Source of the DNA: Bacteroidetes bacterium GWF2_33_16
Lineage (GTDB): Bacteria > Bacteroidota > Bacteroidia > Bacteroidales > UBA12077
DNA length: 64,000 nucleotides
Direction of reading: 5' to 3'
NCBI GenBank assembly: GCA_001768565.1
Contig: MEOE01000011.1
Location: 204,803-268,802, forward strand
Part shown: in pieces, positions 26,573 to 35,173 of the stretch
Numbering within the stretch: the first letter of the stretch is position 1
How the letters are laid out: each line of letters starts with the position of its first letter
Made by a program: the position numbers and the translations under genes
Notes under the pieces: generated by a model
What the model was told of the DNA's origin: nothing
Seen by the model: the letters and a program-made list of their open reading frames with translations, nothing else
The model's database searches: none

Positions 26573-27136
26573 TTAATGACTGCAACCGCATCCACATCCA
26601 TGATCTTCTTCATGGTCATGATCATGATCATGGTCGTGCTCTTCATGCTCAGATTTAGCATAACCTTGTTCCAGCTCTTCTGAAGTTGCTTCGCGAACTT
26701 CCACAATATGTCCTTGAAAAAACAAATCGTCTCCAGCCAATGGATGGTTAAAATCCATAACAACAATATTATCTTCTATTTCCACAACAACACCATTCAT
26801 TCGTTGTCCATCCTGAGATTGCATTGGAATAACATTACCTGGTTCAAGTAAACCTTCATCAATCTGACCATTTACTTCAAAAATATTTTTTGGTAGTTCA
26901 ACTACTGCTTCGTCGCTAGCTTGTCCATAAGCATCGTCGCATGCAATTTTGAACTCAAATTTATCTCCTGCTTTTAAACCGTTTAGGTTAGTTTCAAACA
27001 TTGGAAGCATGTTACCTGCACCGTATAAAAATACAAAAGGCTTGTCTTCCTGAACTGTTTCAACAACATCACCATTATTATCATCAACACGAAGCTGATA
27101 TACTAAAGAAACTACTTTTTCATTTGAAATTGTCAT
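26573..27136 (-). CDS. slyD: SlyD-like FKBP-type peptidyl-prolyl isomerase
   Basis: This is a SlyD-type cis-trans prolyl isomerase and metal-binding chaperone. The 187-residue protein has an FKBP domain interrupted by the insert-in-flap domain (residues about 70-130), with the FLYGAGNMLPMFETNLNGL and GDKFEFKIACDDAYG motifs. The last 25 residues are rich in His, Asp and Glu and end in C-G-C-G-C-S-H, the expected nickel/zinc-binding tail. No signal peptide is present. The gene name rests on this domain layout; nickel-enzyme maturation is the known role of the E. coli relative, but no hydrogenase or urease gene is nearby. Confidence 0.9.
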   Translation of the reverse strand: MTISNEKVVSLVYQLRVDDNNGDVVETVQEDKPFVFLYGAGNMLPMFETNLNGLKAGDKFEFKIACDDAYGQASDEAVVELPKNIFEVNGQIDEGLLEPGNVIPMQSQDGQRMNGVVVEIEDNIVVMDFNHPLAGDDLFFQGHIVEVREATSEELEQGYAKSEHEEHDHDHDHDHEEDHGCGCGCSH

Positions 27137-27284
27137 ATAAACTTTTTTTTAATTATTAAAGGATACAAAGAAAGGTTTTATTTGGGAAAATATCAAAAAA
27201 ATATAATCGTTACTATTTAAACATATCTCAACATCATATTATTAGACTACAAATTAGTAAATTTATTTTTTATAAATCAGTAAT

Positions 27285-28358
27285 ATGAAACAAGATAAAA
27301 ACAAAGTAAATCCAAAAAAGTTGATTATTTATTACTTTTCTGGTACCGGAAATGCAAAAAATGTATCAAACTGGATTGCAAATATATTACACAACTATAA
27401 CTATGATGTAGAATTGGTTGATATTGGTAAAATTGAAAACAGAAGAAAAATCTATCTGCAAAAAGATGCATTGATAGGAATATGCTCACCAACTCATGGA
27501 TTTAATTTTCCACCTATAATGTTTCATTTCATTTTGCGTTTTCCTAAATCCAAAAACAACAAGCTATTTATCGTTAATACACGTGCCGGAATGAAAATGG
27601 GAAAATATTTTCTTCCCGGTTTAAGCGGATTGGCTCAATTTCTTTCGGCTATCATTTTAAAATTCAAAGGGTTTAGAATCGTTGGTATGCACCCTATTGA
27701 TCTGCCTTCAAATTGGATTTCGTTTCATCCGGGAATTAAACCAACTGTTGTTCAATCTATTTATAGTAAAAGGAAAAGAGAAACTGAGCGGTTTGCGCAA
27801 AAATTATATATTGGAGAAAAAGATTTAAAAGCGTTGAAAGATATAATTCAGGATATACTAATCTCGCCAATTGCCTTTCCATATTATATTATTGGAAGAT
27901 TTGTTTTGGCCAAATCATTCTATGCATCGAAAGATTGCACTAAATGTGATTTATGTATTAAGAAATGCCCTGTACAAGCAATTAAAACTATTGATAATCG
28001 ACCTTATTGGACATATAAATGTGAAAGTTGTATGCAATGCATAAATATCTGCCCTGAAAGAGCCATTGAAACAGCTCATGGCTTTGTTTTTGGAGCATGG
28101 TTTTTAATTAACTCTGTTATTCTGTATTATATTTATAAAGCCATTCCAATATATGATTTTCTAAACTCCTTTTTATCAACTTGGTTAAATAGGTTAATTC
28201 TATTCTTTTTTAATGCCTTCTTAATCGTTGGATTCTTTATACTTTTTTACTGGATATTTCATTTTTTAATCCGTTTCAGGTTTTTTGAACAAATCGTGGT
28301 TTATACATCATTAACAAAATGGGGATTTTGGAGAAGATATAAAGCTCCAAGAATATAG
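27285..28358 (+). CDS. EFR1-type flavodoxin/ferredoxin membrane protein
   Basis: The 357-residue protein joins three parts. Residues 10-185 are a flavodoxin-like domain, with the FMN phosphate loop YYFSGTGNAK. Residues 215-260 hold two [4Fe-4S] ferredoxin motifs, with cysteines 218, 221, 224, 228 and 246, 249, 252, 256. Residues 265-345 contain two strongly hydrophobic segments that should anchor the protein in the membrane. The first two parts match the EFR1 family; the C-terminal anchor is an added feature. It probably moves electrons at the cytoplasmic face of the membrane, partner unknown. It stands alone between the FKBP gene and rnpB. Confidence 0.85.
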   Translation: MKQDKNKVNPKKLIIYYFSGTGNAKNVSNWIANILHNYNYDVELVDIGKIENRRKIYLQKDALIGICSPTHGFNFPPIMFHFILRFPKSKNNKLFIVNTRAGMKMGKYFLPGLSGLAQFLSAIILKFKGFRIVGMHPIDLPSNWISFHPGIKPTVVQSIYSKRKRETERFAQKLYIGEKDLKALKDIIQDILISPIAFPYYIIGRFVLAKSFYASKDCTKCDLCIKKCPVQAIKTIDNRPYWTYKCESCMQCINICPERAIETAHGFVFGAWFLINSVILYYIYKAIPIYDFLNSFLSTWLNRLILFFFNAFLIVGFFILFYWIFHFLIRFRFFEQIVVYTSLTKWGFWRRYKAPRI

Positions 28359-28362
28359 GTTT

Positions 28363-28453
28363 GAGATACAAAGCACAAGATACAAGTAAGAAGATGAAAG
28401 TTCAAAAATCTTATTACTCAAATCTAGATACTAGATACTCAATACTTATATCT
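28363..28453. repeat. imperfect 7-bp tandem array, rnpB 3' side
   Basis: Thirteen contiguous 7-base units read in one phase: GAGATAC, AAAGCAC, AAGATAC, AAGTAAG, AAGATGA, AAGTTCA, AAAATCT, TATTACT, CAAATCT, AGATACT, AGATACT, CAATACT, TATATCT. The unit is degenerate, but the phase never slips. It fills nearly all the space between the EFR1 stop codon and the rnpB 3' end. Confidence 0.6.
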
Positions 28454-28459
28454 AAAAAA

Positions 28460-28799
28460 TACAGTAGGTCTATAAGCCGGGTTCTGTGATGCAACGAATT
28501 GCACTTTCCATCATTTATCTAAGCGACCCACCCCCCAGCATCGAACGAGCAGTTCTTAATTGCCGGTATACATGGTCTTGCAACCCAAAAGACAAACAGC
28601 ACCGAATGTCGCCATTCGGCCTGGTGGGCTCTTACTCCACCTTCTCACCCTTATCCCGACGACAAGCGTCTGGACGGTTATTTTCTTCTTTGTATCCTAT
28701 ACCCTCACGGATATCTCCGCTTTCCGGAGTTTGGTGCTCTATGTTGCCCGGACTTTCCTCCTTCCGCTAATGCGAAACGCGATGGAACAACCTACTGTA
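28460..28799 (-). ncRNA. rnpB: RNase P RNA (bacterial type A)
   Basis: This is the catalytic RNA of ribonuclease P, which trims the 5' leader from pre-tRNAs. On the minus strand the 5' part carries the conserved GGAGGAAAGTCCGGGC (about 28746-28761), and the 3' part carries ACAGAACCCGGCTTATAGA. The ends pair as helix P1 (TACAGTAGG with CCTACTGTA). The length of about 340 bases fits type A. A T-rich stretch (ATTTTTTAG) follows the 3' end as a likely termination signal. Small ORFs on either strand here are artefacts. Ends are set by P1 and may be off by a few bases. Confidence 0.96.
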
Positions 28800-28802
28800 C
28801 TG

Positions 28803-28810
28803 CAAAGGTA
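28803..28810 (-). promoter_or_regulatory. -7 box of rnpB promoter
   Basis: On the minus strand this reads TACCTTTG (TAnnTTTG), a few bases before the predicted RNA 5' end at about 28799. The spacing is right for a -7 element. Confidence 0.65.
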
Positions 28811-28822
28811 ATGTAAAAATTA

Positions 28823-28850
28823 TGGTGAATTGTGATTAGTGATTTGAAAA
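28823..28850. repeat. short 7-bp repeat array, rnpB 5' side
   Basis: Four contiguous heptads read TGGTGAA, TTGTGAT, TAGTGAT, TTGAAAA. Their consensus (rotating to AGTGATT) is the same word that builds the array at 41284-41360. They sit upstream of the rnpB -7 box. Confidence 0.5.
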
Positions 28851-28887
28851 TTAAATAAATTACTAACTCAAACCCACTTAAAGGATT

Positions 28888-29949
28888 TTATTTTAGTATA
28901 ACCATGGTTGCTCCATAACCATATTCTTTAAACGAAGCATCCTGGTATCTGAGTTTTGGATATTTTCTTTCTATCGTTTTACGAATTTCTTGTTTTAGCT
29001 TACCGTTTCCTACACCATGTATAAATACCATTTTTCGGGTTCCCGCGATAATTGCTCCATCAAGTGCAGTTGTAAAGCGTGCCATTTGTATTTCAACGAT
29101 TTCTGAATTAGACAAATTAATATAACTATCAACCAGCATCTGGATATGCAAATCAACTTCTTCAATATCTTGGTTTTCTTGCTTCTTTGGACTCTGGAAA
29201 AGTTTTTTAGATTGATCTATCTCTTTTTCTTTTTTAGCTTTATCAATTGATTCATCGGTAATATGTTTTGCCATATCAATTTCATCCTTCGTAACTTCAT
29301 AAATAAAAGCTAATTGATGAAAGAAATCGTTTTTAGAAAAGATAGTTGCTTTAAAGAAACGACTAGGTCTAACCTGCCATGTTTTATTTATTGGATTTAT
29401 TGAATAATAATTACCCTTGTTAAAAAAGATTATCTGAAAAGTTATTTCATCATACTTAGCCAGATCATCTCGTTTCATTTCCCCAATAATGAACTTGGTA
29501 TTATCTTCCAGACTACCATAAGCAAGTAATGACTGAAATTCATTTTCCCTATTCGAAACCGAATATAAAATTCTGAAATTGCTATCATTAATAAGATATA
29601 AATCAAAATCAGAATTTGCTATATCTTTTTGATTTTTAGGAACTATTGCAAAAAAAACATCTGCTTTTTTATCAGTTAGTAATCCATCGATTGTTAAGTT
29701 TTCTTGTTCGGGCTCTTCCAGTTTTTTTGGTTTTTCAACTATGCTATTATCATCATTATGAAGAATAGTTTTATTTGTACCATCCATATCATATTTAGAA
29801 TCTATTTTTAGTAACTCGCTAATTAAAACCGGCATTTCAAATCCATCGTCATTAATAACAATGGCCAATTTCGAATCTTTAAATCCAATAATCTCTCCTT
29901 GTCCTACATCGTTAAGGAATTTAACCCTATCACCTTTTTTAAATGTCAT
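28888..29949 (-). CDS. DUF2027 and Smr domain protein
   Basis: The 353-residue protein starts with a short SH3-like segment (KKGDRVKFLNDVGQGEIIGF), then a DUF2027-type beta domain (about 90-225), a lysine-rich linker, and a C-terminal Smr domain with the DLH motif at 266-268 and HGVGNG at 311-316. Smr domains are nucleases or nucleic-acid-binding modules related to the MutS2 C-terminus; the MutS part is absent here. DUF2027-Smr proteins are widespread in Bacteroidota. It diverges from queA with a 63-base gap. A role in RNA or ribosome quality control is possible (inference). Confidence 0.88.
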   Translation of the reverse strand: MTFKKGDRVKFLNDVGQGEIIGFKDSKLAIVINDDGFEMPVLISELLKIDSKYDMDGTNKTILHNDDNSIVEKPKKLEEPEQENLTIDGLLTDKKADVFFAIVPKNQKDIANSDFDLYLINDSNFRILYSVSNRENEFQSLLAYGSLEDNTKFIIGEMKRDDLAKYDEITFQIIFFNKGNYYSINPINKTWQVRPSRFFKATIFSKNDFFHQLAFIYEVTKDEIDMAKHITDESIDKAKKEKEIDQSKKLFQSPKKQENQDIEEVDLHIQMLVDSYINLSNSEIVEIQMARFTTALDGAIIAGTRKMVFIHGVGNGKLKQEIRKTIERKYPKLRYQDASFKEYGYGATMVILK

Positions 29950-29985
29950 ATCTTAAAATTTAATTTTAAACTCTGTAAAATTAAC

Positions 29986-29993
29986 TATTTTTG
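29986..29993 (+). promoter_or_regulatory. -7 box of queA promoter
   Basis: This reads TATTTTTG (TAnnTTTG), 19 bases before the ATG at 30013. It rules out the upstream in-frame TTG at 29899 as the queA start. The -33 position shows TTTT. Confidence 0.6.
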
Positions 29994-30012
29994 CCCATCG
30001 AATGGATTTAAT

Positions 30013-31230
30013 ATGCAGATTAAATATCAAAACCTACAAATTGATGATTATGAATATTCGCTACCAAGTGAACGAATAGCTAAATATCCTTTATTAAAGC
30101 GCGATGACTCAAATCTATTGGTATATGAAAAAGGTAATTTGAGTAAGAATCAGTTTTATAATATTCATAACTACTTACCATCTGGAGCCACCTTAGTTTT
30201 TAATAACACGAAAGTAATACAGGCACGTTTACTCTTTAGAAAAGAAACTGGTGCCCTTATTGAAATATTTTGTCTTGAACCAGTTGATCCTTCTGATTAT
30301 GTTTTAGCCTTTCAGGAAAAGGAGAAGATAACATGGAAATGCATTGTTGGCAATTTAAAGAAATGGAAAGATCAAGAGTTGTCGTTAAGATTAATAATAA
30401 ACAAGCATGAAATAGTCTTAAAGGCACGAAAAATAAAATCAGAAGAAAATGCGCAGTTTATCGAATTTACATGGAACAATAATTCAATAAGTTTTAGTGA
30501 GATACTTGAAACAGCTGGATTAACACCAATTCCACCTTATTTAAATCGTGAGTCAGAAGAAATTGACAAAGAGCGTTACCAGACTATCTATTCAAAACTC
30601 AAAGGCTCTGTTGCTGCTCCAACTGCCGGTTTACATTTTACTGATGAAGTATTTAAAAAGATCCTAATTAAAGGATTAGATTTTGAAGAAATAACCTTGC
30701 ATGTGGGTGCCGGAACATTTAAGCCTGTAAAATCAAGTTTAATTGTTGATCACGAAATGCACACAGAGCATTTTGTTGTTCGAAAAAGTAGTATTCAGAA
30801 ACTTATAAAATCAAAAAAAATTGTAGCTGTTGGTACAACTTCGGTTCGTACTATCGAAAGTCTTTATTGGTTAGGTATTCGTGCAATAAATTTAAAGGAT
30901 GGCTTTGAACTTGACACCCATATTTCGCAATGGGAAGCTTATGCTAACATCCAAACAAACACAAAAAACAGCACTCTACAAGCTCTGTTAGATTTTATGG
31001 AAACTAATCAGTTAAATGAGATATATGCATCAACTCAAATAATGATTGTTCCCGGATATAAGTTTAGATTGGTGGATATATTAATTACTAATTTTCATCA
31101 GCCAAGAAGCACCTTATTACTCTTAATAGCCGCATTTATTGGTAATAACTGGAAAAAAGTATATGATTTCGCTCTTAAGAATGAATTCAGGTTTTTGAGT
31201 TATGGTGATAGTTCTGTTCTTATTCCCTAA
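30013..31230 (+). CDS. queA: tRNA preQ1(34) S-adenosylmethionine ribosyltransferase-isomerase
   Basis: QueA transfers and isomerises the ribosyl part of SAM onto preQ1 at the tRNA wobble base, forming epoxyqueuosine. From the ATG at 30013 it has 405 residues. Family motifs are present: YSLPSERIAKYPL near the start, the YQTIYSKLKGSVAAPTAGLHFT segment (as separate blocks YQTIY and AAPTAGLHFT), LHVGAGTFKPV, and VGTTSVRTIES. The frame is open upstream to a TTG at 29899, but that part overlaps the Smr gene and lies before the -7 box, so it is not used. Queuosine genes tgt and queC-F are outside the window. Confidence 0.94.
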   Translation: MQIKYQNLQIDDYEYSLPSERIAKYPLLKRDDSNLLVYEKGNLSKNQFYNIHNYLPSGATLVFNNTKVIQARLLFRKETGALIEIFCLEPVDPSDYVLAFQEKEKITWKCIVGNLKKWKDQELSLRLIINKHEIVLKARKIKSEENAQFIEFTWNNNSISFSEILETAGLTPIPPYLNRESEEIDKERYQTIYSKLKGSVAAPTAGLHFTDEVFKKILIKGLDFEEITLHVGAGTFKPVKSSLIVDHEMHTEHFVVRKSSIQKLIKSKKIVAVGTTSVRTIESLYWLGIRAINLKDGFELDTHISQWEAYANIQTNTKNSTLQALLDFMETNQLNEIYASTQIMIVPGYKFRLVDILITNFHQPRSTLLLLIAAFIGNNWKKVYDFALKNEFRFLSYGDSSVLIP

Positions 31231-31256
31231 AAAATTAATTTAAAACAATTTTTTAT

Positions 31257-33212
31257 TTAAATTTTTGAAAGCACTACCTTCTCATAACCTTTTTTAACTA
31301 TTTCGTTAAAATAAAATTTTATTGAGGAATAATCAGTTTCTTTATATATTGGTTTTTTAAAATAATAATAGAAAATGATTTTTATTTGATTATCCTCTTG
31401 GGTACTTTTATAAATAAGTTCAAAGAGGTCATTTGAAATTTTCTGTGGTTTTGGCAGGTAATAAGCCTTGTAGCCCTCAGGAATCTCAATAATAGTATTA
31501 TAAATTCGTTTTTGAGGATATACAAAATCAATTGGATAAGTTCTTTTCTCCTGGATTAATGGATTTTTAGAGATTATTTCATTTAAAAAAGGCAAAATGT
31601 AATATTTATCATTTATTATTTCAGAAGGATATTTTAATTTAAATTTAAGTTTGTATAAATCGTCAATGTCTTGATAGTTGTCAATTATCAAAGAGGTATC
31701 AATTATTTCTATTCCATCTTTTTGATAAGCCTCTTTAATCTTTTCATGGTTTTCTCCATAACCATTCCTATAATTAAGTGCATCATACTCATTAGCAAGA
31801 ATCTCTATATCAACTTTGCTAGTTTGTTTATCTGGGTATATTGCAAAATCCTTTTGTATTTCTGAAGAAAAATTAGACTGAAGATTTATCCATTCTGGTT
31901 CATCGTCTTTTATTATTAGTCCTTTATCATTAATGCATCTTACAGGAATCCTCGCATTTGGTAATAAGATCTCAGTTGCATCAGTAAGAATAACTTGCCC
32001 ATCAATATTTGCTAAAATCAGTACATAATTAAAAAAATGACTATATGGATAATCAGCCTTTATTTTACCATTTTCTCTAGTACTAATAATAACCGGATAA
32101 GCTTCTATATCAATTGATTTTAAAAGTCCTATGGTAAATAAATTAATATCAGCACTATTTCCATATTTTTCCTTGTGAAAATCACTAGGTGATTTTGACG
32201 AATACTTACTATTTCGTTTATTCCAGTTATAATTAGCTTTTACAAAACTTAATACATAATCAAATTTTTCTTTTGAAGTCCTTTTCAATTGGTCATCGAC
32301 ATTAATAATTTTGGAAGCAAGCTTTTCACTTTTTGATATATACTTTCCAAATTGATTATCTTTTAAAAGTTCATTAATTAATTCTGGCCAGGTGGTTAGA
32401 ATTTTCTTAACCCCACCAGATGGATAATTAATTTTTGATAATTGAAAATCTATTTTAACAATATAATCATTTATTGATGAAATAAATTCTTCATCATTAA
32501 AAGCACTTAGATTATTCATAGCAAATTTATGAACCATATCCTGATATTTTATTGATCCAAAAGTACTTGGCAATCCATTGCTCACATATGAAACTTGAGA
32601 ATCAAAACTATTTTTTCCTTGTAAAATGTATCTATACTCATAAAAGGGAATCATTTTAACTTCATACTCACTATAAACAACTGGTATTTTCCATTGAAAC
32701 TCCCAATCCCTTAAATTAAAAATATACTGTGAAATTAATTCATATTTAAATTCAATTATTGAACCAGCTTTCACATTTGGAAGTGCAAATTTTTTAACTG
32801 ACCAATATTCATTTATCTTTTCTACATGACAATTTTGAGGATCAAATTTGGTCTTTTGAAGTAATCCATCTTCAAAATTATAAGTATAGGCTTCAATATT
32901 AGATATTTTCTCATATATTCCACCTTCTTGATAAAATAGTATTTCAATTTCAGCCCATTTAATACCTGCTTCAGATAATATTTTTATTCTTGTTTTCCTA
33001 TCATAAGATATTTCAAAAGATCCTTCATTTTGATAAAAATATGACATCCCAATGTCAAATAACACAACTGCAACTGCAGATTTATCTTTCTCATATTGTT
33101 TTAATTCAATCTCATCCCTTCCAACTTTTCCAAATTCTTTTGAAAAATCCTGAGATTGAGTTATTATGCTGCAAAACTGCAAAGCTATAAAGAAAAAAAT
33201 AGTCTTATTCAT
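31257..33212 (-). CDS. DUF3857/transglutaminase-like protein, catalytic residues lost
   Basis: The 651-residue exported protein has a signal peptide (ending near SIITQSQ), an N-terminal DUF3857 domain (about 50-230), a transglutaminase-like core (about 280-415) and a C-terminal DUF3858-like domain. By alignment with its neighbour the catalytic Cys position is Ser353 (YGNSADIN) and the His position is Tyr396 (FFNYVLI); only Asp411 (LTDAT) remains. It is probably not an active peptidase or transglutaminase, though this Ser/Tyr form is common in Bacteroidota DUF3857 proteins. It starts 2 bases after the stop codon of the gene at 33215, so they form an operon. Confidence 0.85.
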   Translation of the reverse strand: MNKTIFFFIALQFCSIITQSQDFSKEFGKVGRDEIELKQYEKDKSAVAVVLFDIGMSYFYQNEGSFEISYDRKTRIKILSEAGIKWAEIEILFYQEGGIYEKISNIEAYTYNFEDGLLQKTKFDPQNCHVEKINEYWSVKKFALPNVKAGSIIEFKYELISQYIFNLRDWEFQWKIPVVYSEYEVKMIPFYEYRYILQGKNSFDSQVSYVSNGLPSTFGSIKYQDMVHKFAMNNLSAFNDEEFISSINDYIVKIDFQLSKINYPSGGVKKILTTWPELINELLKDNQFGKYISKSEKLASKIINVDDQLKRTSKEKFDYVLSFVKANYNWNKRNSKYSSKSPSDFHKEKYGNSADINLFTIGLLKSIDIEAYPVIISTRENGKIKADYPYSHFFNYVLILANIDGQVILTDATEILLPNARIPVRCINDKGLIIKDDEPEWINLQSNFSSEIQKDFAIYPDKQTSKVDIEILANEYDALNYRNGYGENHEKIKEAYQKDGIEIIDTSLIIDNYQDIDDLYKLKFKLKYPSEIINDKYYILPFLNEIISKNPLIQEKRTYPIDFVYPQKRIYNTIIEIPEGYKAYYLPKPQKISNDLFELIYKSTQEDNQIKIIFYYYFKKPIYKETDYSSIKFYFNEIVKKGYEKVVLSKI

Positions 33213-33214
33213 AC

Positions 33215-35059
33215 TTATTTTTTAATTAATACTATATTATTATTTGATTCAATATCTTTAATATTTTTTATAAAATCATAGAATTTATTGTATTCTTCAA
33301 TCTTATAATAGCCTGAATTGAGTACAAATTTCTTAATAACCATGATTTTATCATTTGTTGGTTTCAATTCAATAAAATAACTTCCGAAATTACTATTGAT
33401 AGATTTAGAATCAAAAAGTCTAAAAATCTCAAATCCCTTTGGTATAAAGTATTCAATTGTATCAATTTTATAAATTGGATAATCAATTTGTACAGGAAGG
33501 TCCCTTGATTTTGGATCTTCACATGAAAAAATTTCAAATGGAATTGGCCTTAAAATTAGTTCATCCCCATATTTTTCATAAATTATATCTGATTTCGCTT
33601 TTAAGGAAAATTTTATATTAAAAGAATCCCTTGGAGGTTTTTCAATCTTAAAATTTACTATTTCAAATTTCTTTTCACCAAAACTTTTAAGAATTATTTG
33701 TTTTTGATCTACTTCATTAAATGCATTAATTATATATGATAAGCTTTCGAATTTCTCCCCTTTTAGATCATTATAAAAATCTGCAATAATTTCACCTTCT
33801 TGAACTCCTTTCGATAAAACAATTTTTCTTTTTTCACAAATATCATCTATTGACAATTTAGGAGTATTCGTAAAATAACTATGATCTTTTTCTATCACAA
33901 ATACCTCCCTGTTTTGGGTAAAAGTTCCAAGATAATTAAATGGACCATCACTTGTGCAATCTAACCAGATTGTATCATTTTCAAATGGAACACATAAAAT
34001 CACATGATTAAATTGTTGGGAAGGAAAATCTTTTATTATTGGTATAATTGGATTACCAGCCTGGACTTTTACATAGGATGATGAGATTCCTGCATATTCA
34101 AGTATAGATTTTAAATAATTTGTTAATGCTTTGCAATCACCATATTTATTATCTGCAACATATTTTGCAGGATAAGGTTTTAATCCCCCTGTTTCAATTG
34201 TAATATTTATATATCGCGTATTATCTTGTAAATAATGATATAATTCTCTAATTAAATCCCTTTTATCCCTAGTTCCTTTAATGATTGAATTTATTTTTAT
34301 TTTTTCATTTTCAGGCAATTCATTAAGTTCAAGATTTAAATTGTACTGCCAACTACCATATGTTTGCCAATTTTTAAAAGATCCTGGTAAATCAAATTTA
34401 AATTCATTAGGCACAATAAGAACTTTTGGAACAAGATTGACAAATGAAGGTGAAAAATTTTCATCTTTAATAAAGTTCAAATAAAATGTATTCCAAGTAT
34501 ACTTGATCTCTGATGAAGTAGAATCAATCTTTATATTATCAACAAACTGGTTATAAAATTTAATCGGATAATTATTAGGTGTTTGAATCGTAAGTTTTGC
34601 CATAATTGTTGGAACCTTAGCATCAATAACAGGTATCCAATAATCAATGTATAGAAATTCTTTTTGTTGAACATCATAAGAATATTCAATATAATAGGGG
34701 TATTCATTATGTTTTAAAATAAATTCTTTGATATAATTATCTTCGTAAAATGAATAGTCTGATATGGCATTTCTATCTTTTATTTCGCTTTTGCTTAGTT
34801 TTCTAATAATCTTACCATTTTTACTCTTTATCTGTCCTTCAATATTTGAAATCTTAACTAACTTTGAATATGGGATAGTAACTTTTGTAAACCTTTCACC
34901 TGCTCGATTATTTATTTTGATTTCGATAAGTTCGTTTTTATTTAATATGCCATTCCTTATTATGATATTAGTCTCATAATTAATGACCTCTGCATTTCTT
35001 TGTTGCGAAAAAGCTACAGAAGAATAGAACAGTAGTATAATTTTAACTAACCATTTCAA
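33215..35059 (-). CDS. DUF3857/transglutaminase-like protein, intact triad
   Basis: The 614-residue exported protein has a signal peptide (ending near SVAFSQ), a DUF3857 beta domain (about 25-230), a transglutaminase-like core and a C-terminal beta domain. The catalytic triad is visible as Cys309 (YGDCKALTN), His352 (FNHVILC) and Asp367 (WLDCTSDG). Proteins of this family are thought to be periplasmic cysteine peptidases or transamidases, substrate unknown. It is the first gene of a two-gene operon with the degenerate homologue at 31257-33212. An 11-bp hairpin lies about 50 bases before its ATG. Confidence 0.86.
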   Translation of the reverse strand: MKWLVKIILLFYSSVAFSQQRNAEVINYETNIIIRNGILNKNELIEIKINNRAGERFTKVTIPYSKLVKISNIEGQIKSKNGKIIRKLSKSEIKDRNAISDYSFYEDNYIKEFILKHNEYPYYIEYSYDVQQKEFLYIDYWIPVIDAKVPTIMAKLTIQTPNNYPIKFYNQFVDNIKIDSTSSEIKYTWNTFYLNFIKDENFSPSFVNLVPKVLIVPNEFKFDLPGSFKNWQTYGSWQYNLNLELNELPENEKIKINSIIKGTRDKRDLIRELYHYLQDNTRYINITIETGGLKPYPAKYVADNKYGDCKALTNYLKSILEYAGISSSYVKVQAGNPIIPIIKDFPSQQFNHVILCVPFENDTIWLDCTSDGPFNYLGTFTQNREVFVIEKDHSYFTNTPKLSIDDICEKRKIVLSKGVQEGEIIADFYNDLKGEKFESLSYIINAFNEVDQKQIILKSFGEKKFEIVNFKIEKPPRDSFNIKFSLKAKSDIIYEKYGDELILRPIPFEIFSCEDPKSRDLPVQIDYPIYKIDTIEYFIPKGFEIFRLFDSKSINSNFGSYFIELKPTNDKIMVIKKFVLNSGYYKIEEYNKFYDFIKNIKDIESNNNIVLIKK

Positions 35060-35105
35060 TGTTTTTATACTATAAGTTTTACGAAAAATAGTTTTAATAT
35101 GATTT

Positions 35106-35132
35106 CTGAATAAATGATTTTCATTTATTCAG
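35106..35132. repeat. perfect 11-bp inverted repeat
   Basis: CTGAATAAATG (35106-35116) and CATTTATTCAG (35122-35132) form a perfect hairpin with a 5-base loop. It lies between the YfiR-like gene and the DUF3857 operon, both on the minus strand. No T-run follows on the minus strand (AAATCAT instead), so it is not a normal terminator; an operator or leader element is possible. Confidence 0.55.
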
Positions 35133-35173
35133 GTTTATTAAAATGGCAAATGATTATTTTCACTAAAAAGGAA

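Noticed and set aside
28363..28453. CRISPR array
   Set aside because: The period is 7 bases with no spacers, and there are no cas genes.
28486..28811. Two overlapping plus-strand ORFs of 83-94 codons
   Set aside because: They lie inside the RNase P RNA gene, which is on the minus strand and has its conserved core intact.
29899..30012. Upstream extension of queA from a TTG
   Set aside because: It overlaps the Smr gene on the other strand and begins before the -7 box at 29986; the family N-terminus starts at the ATG at 30013.
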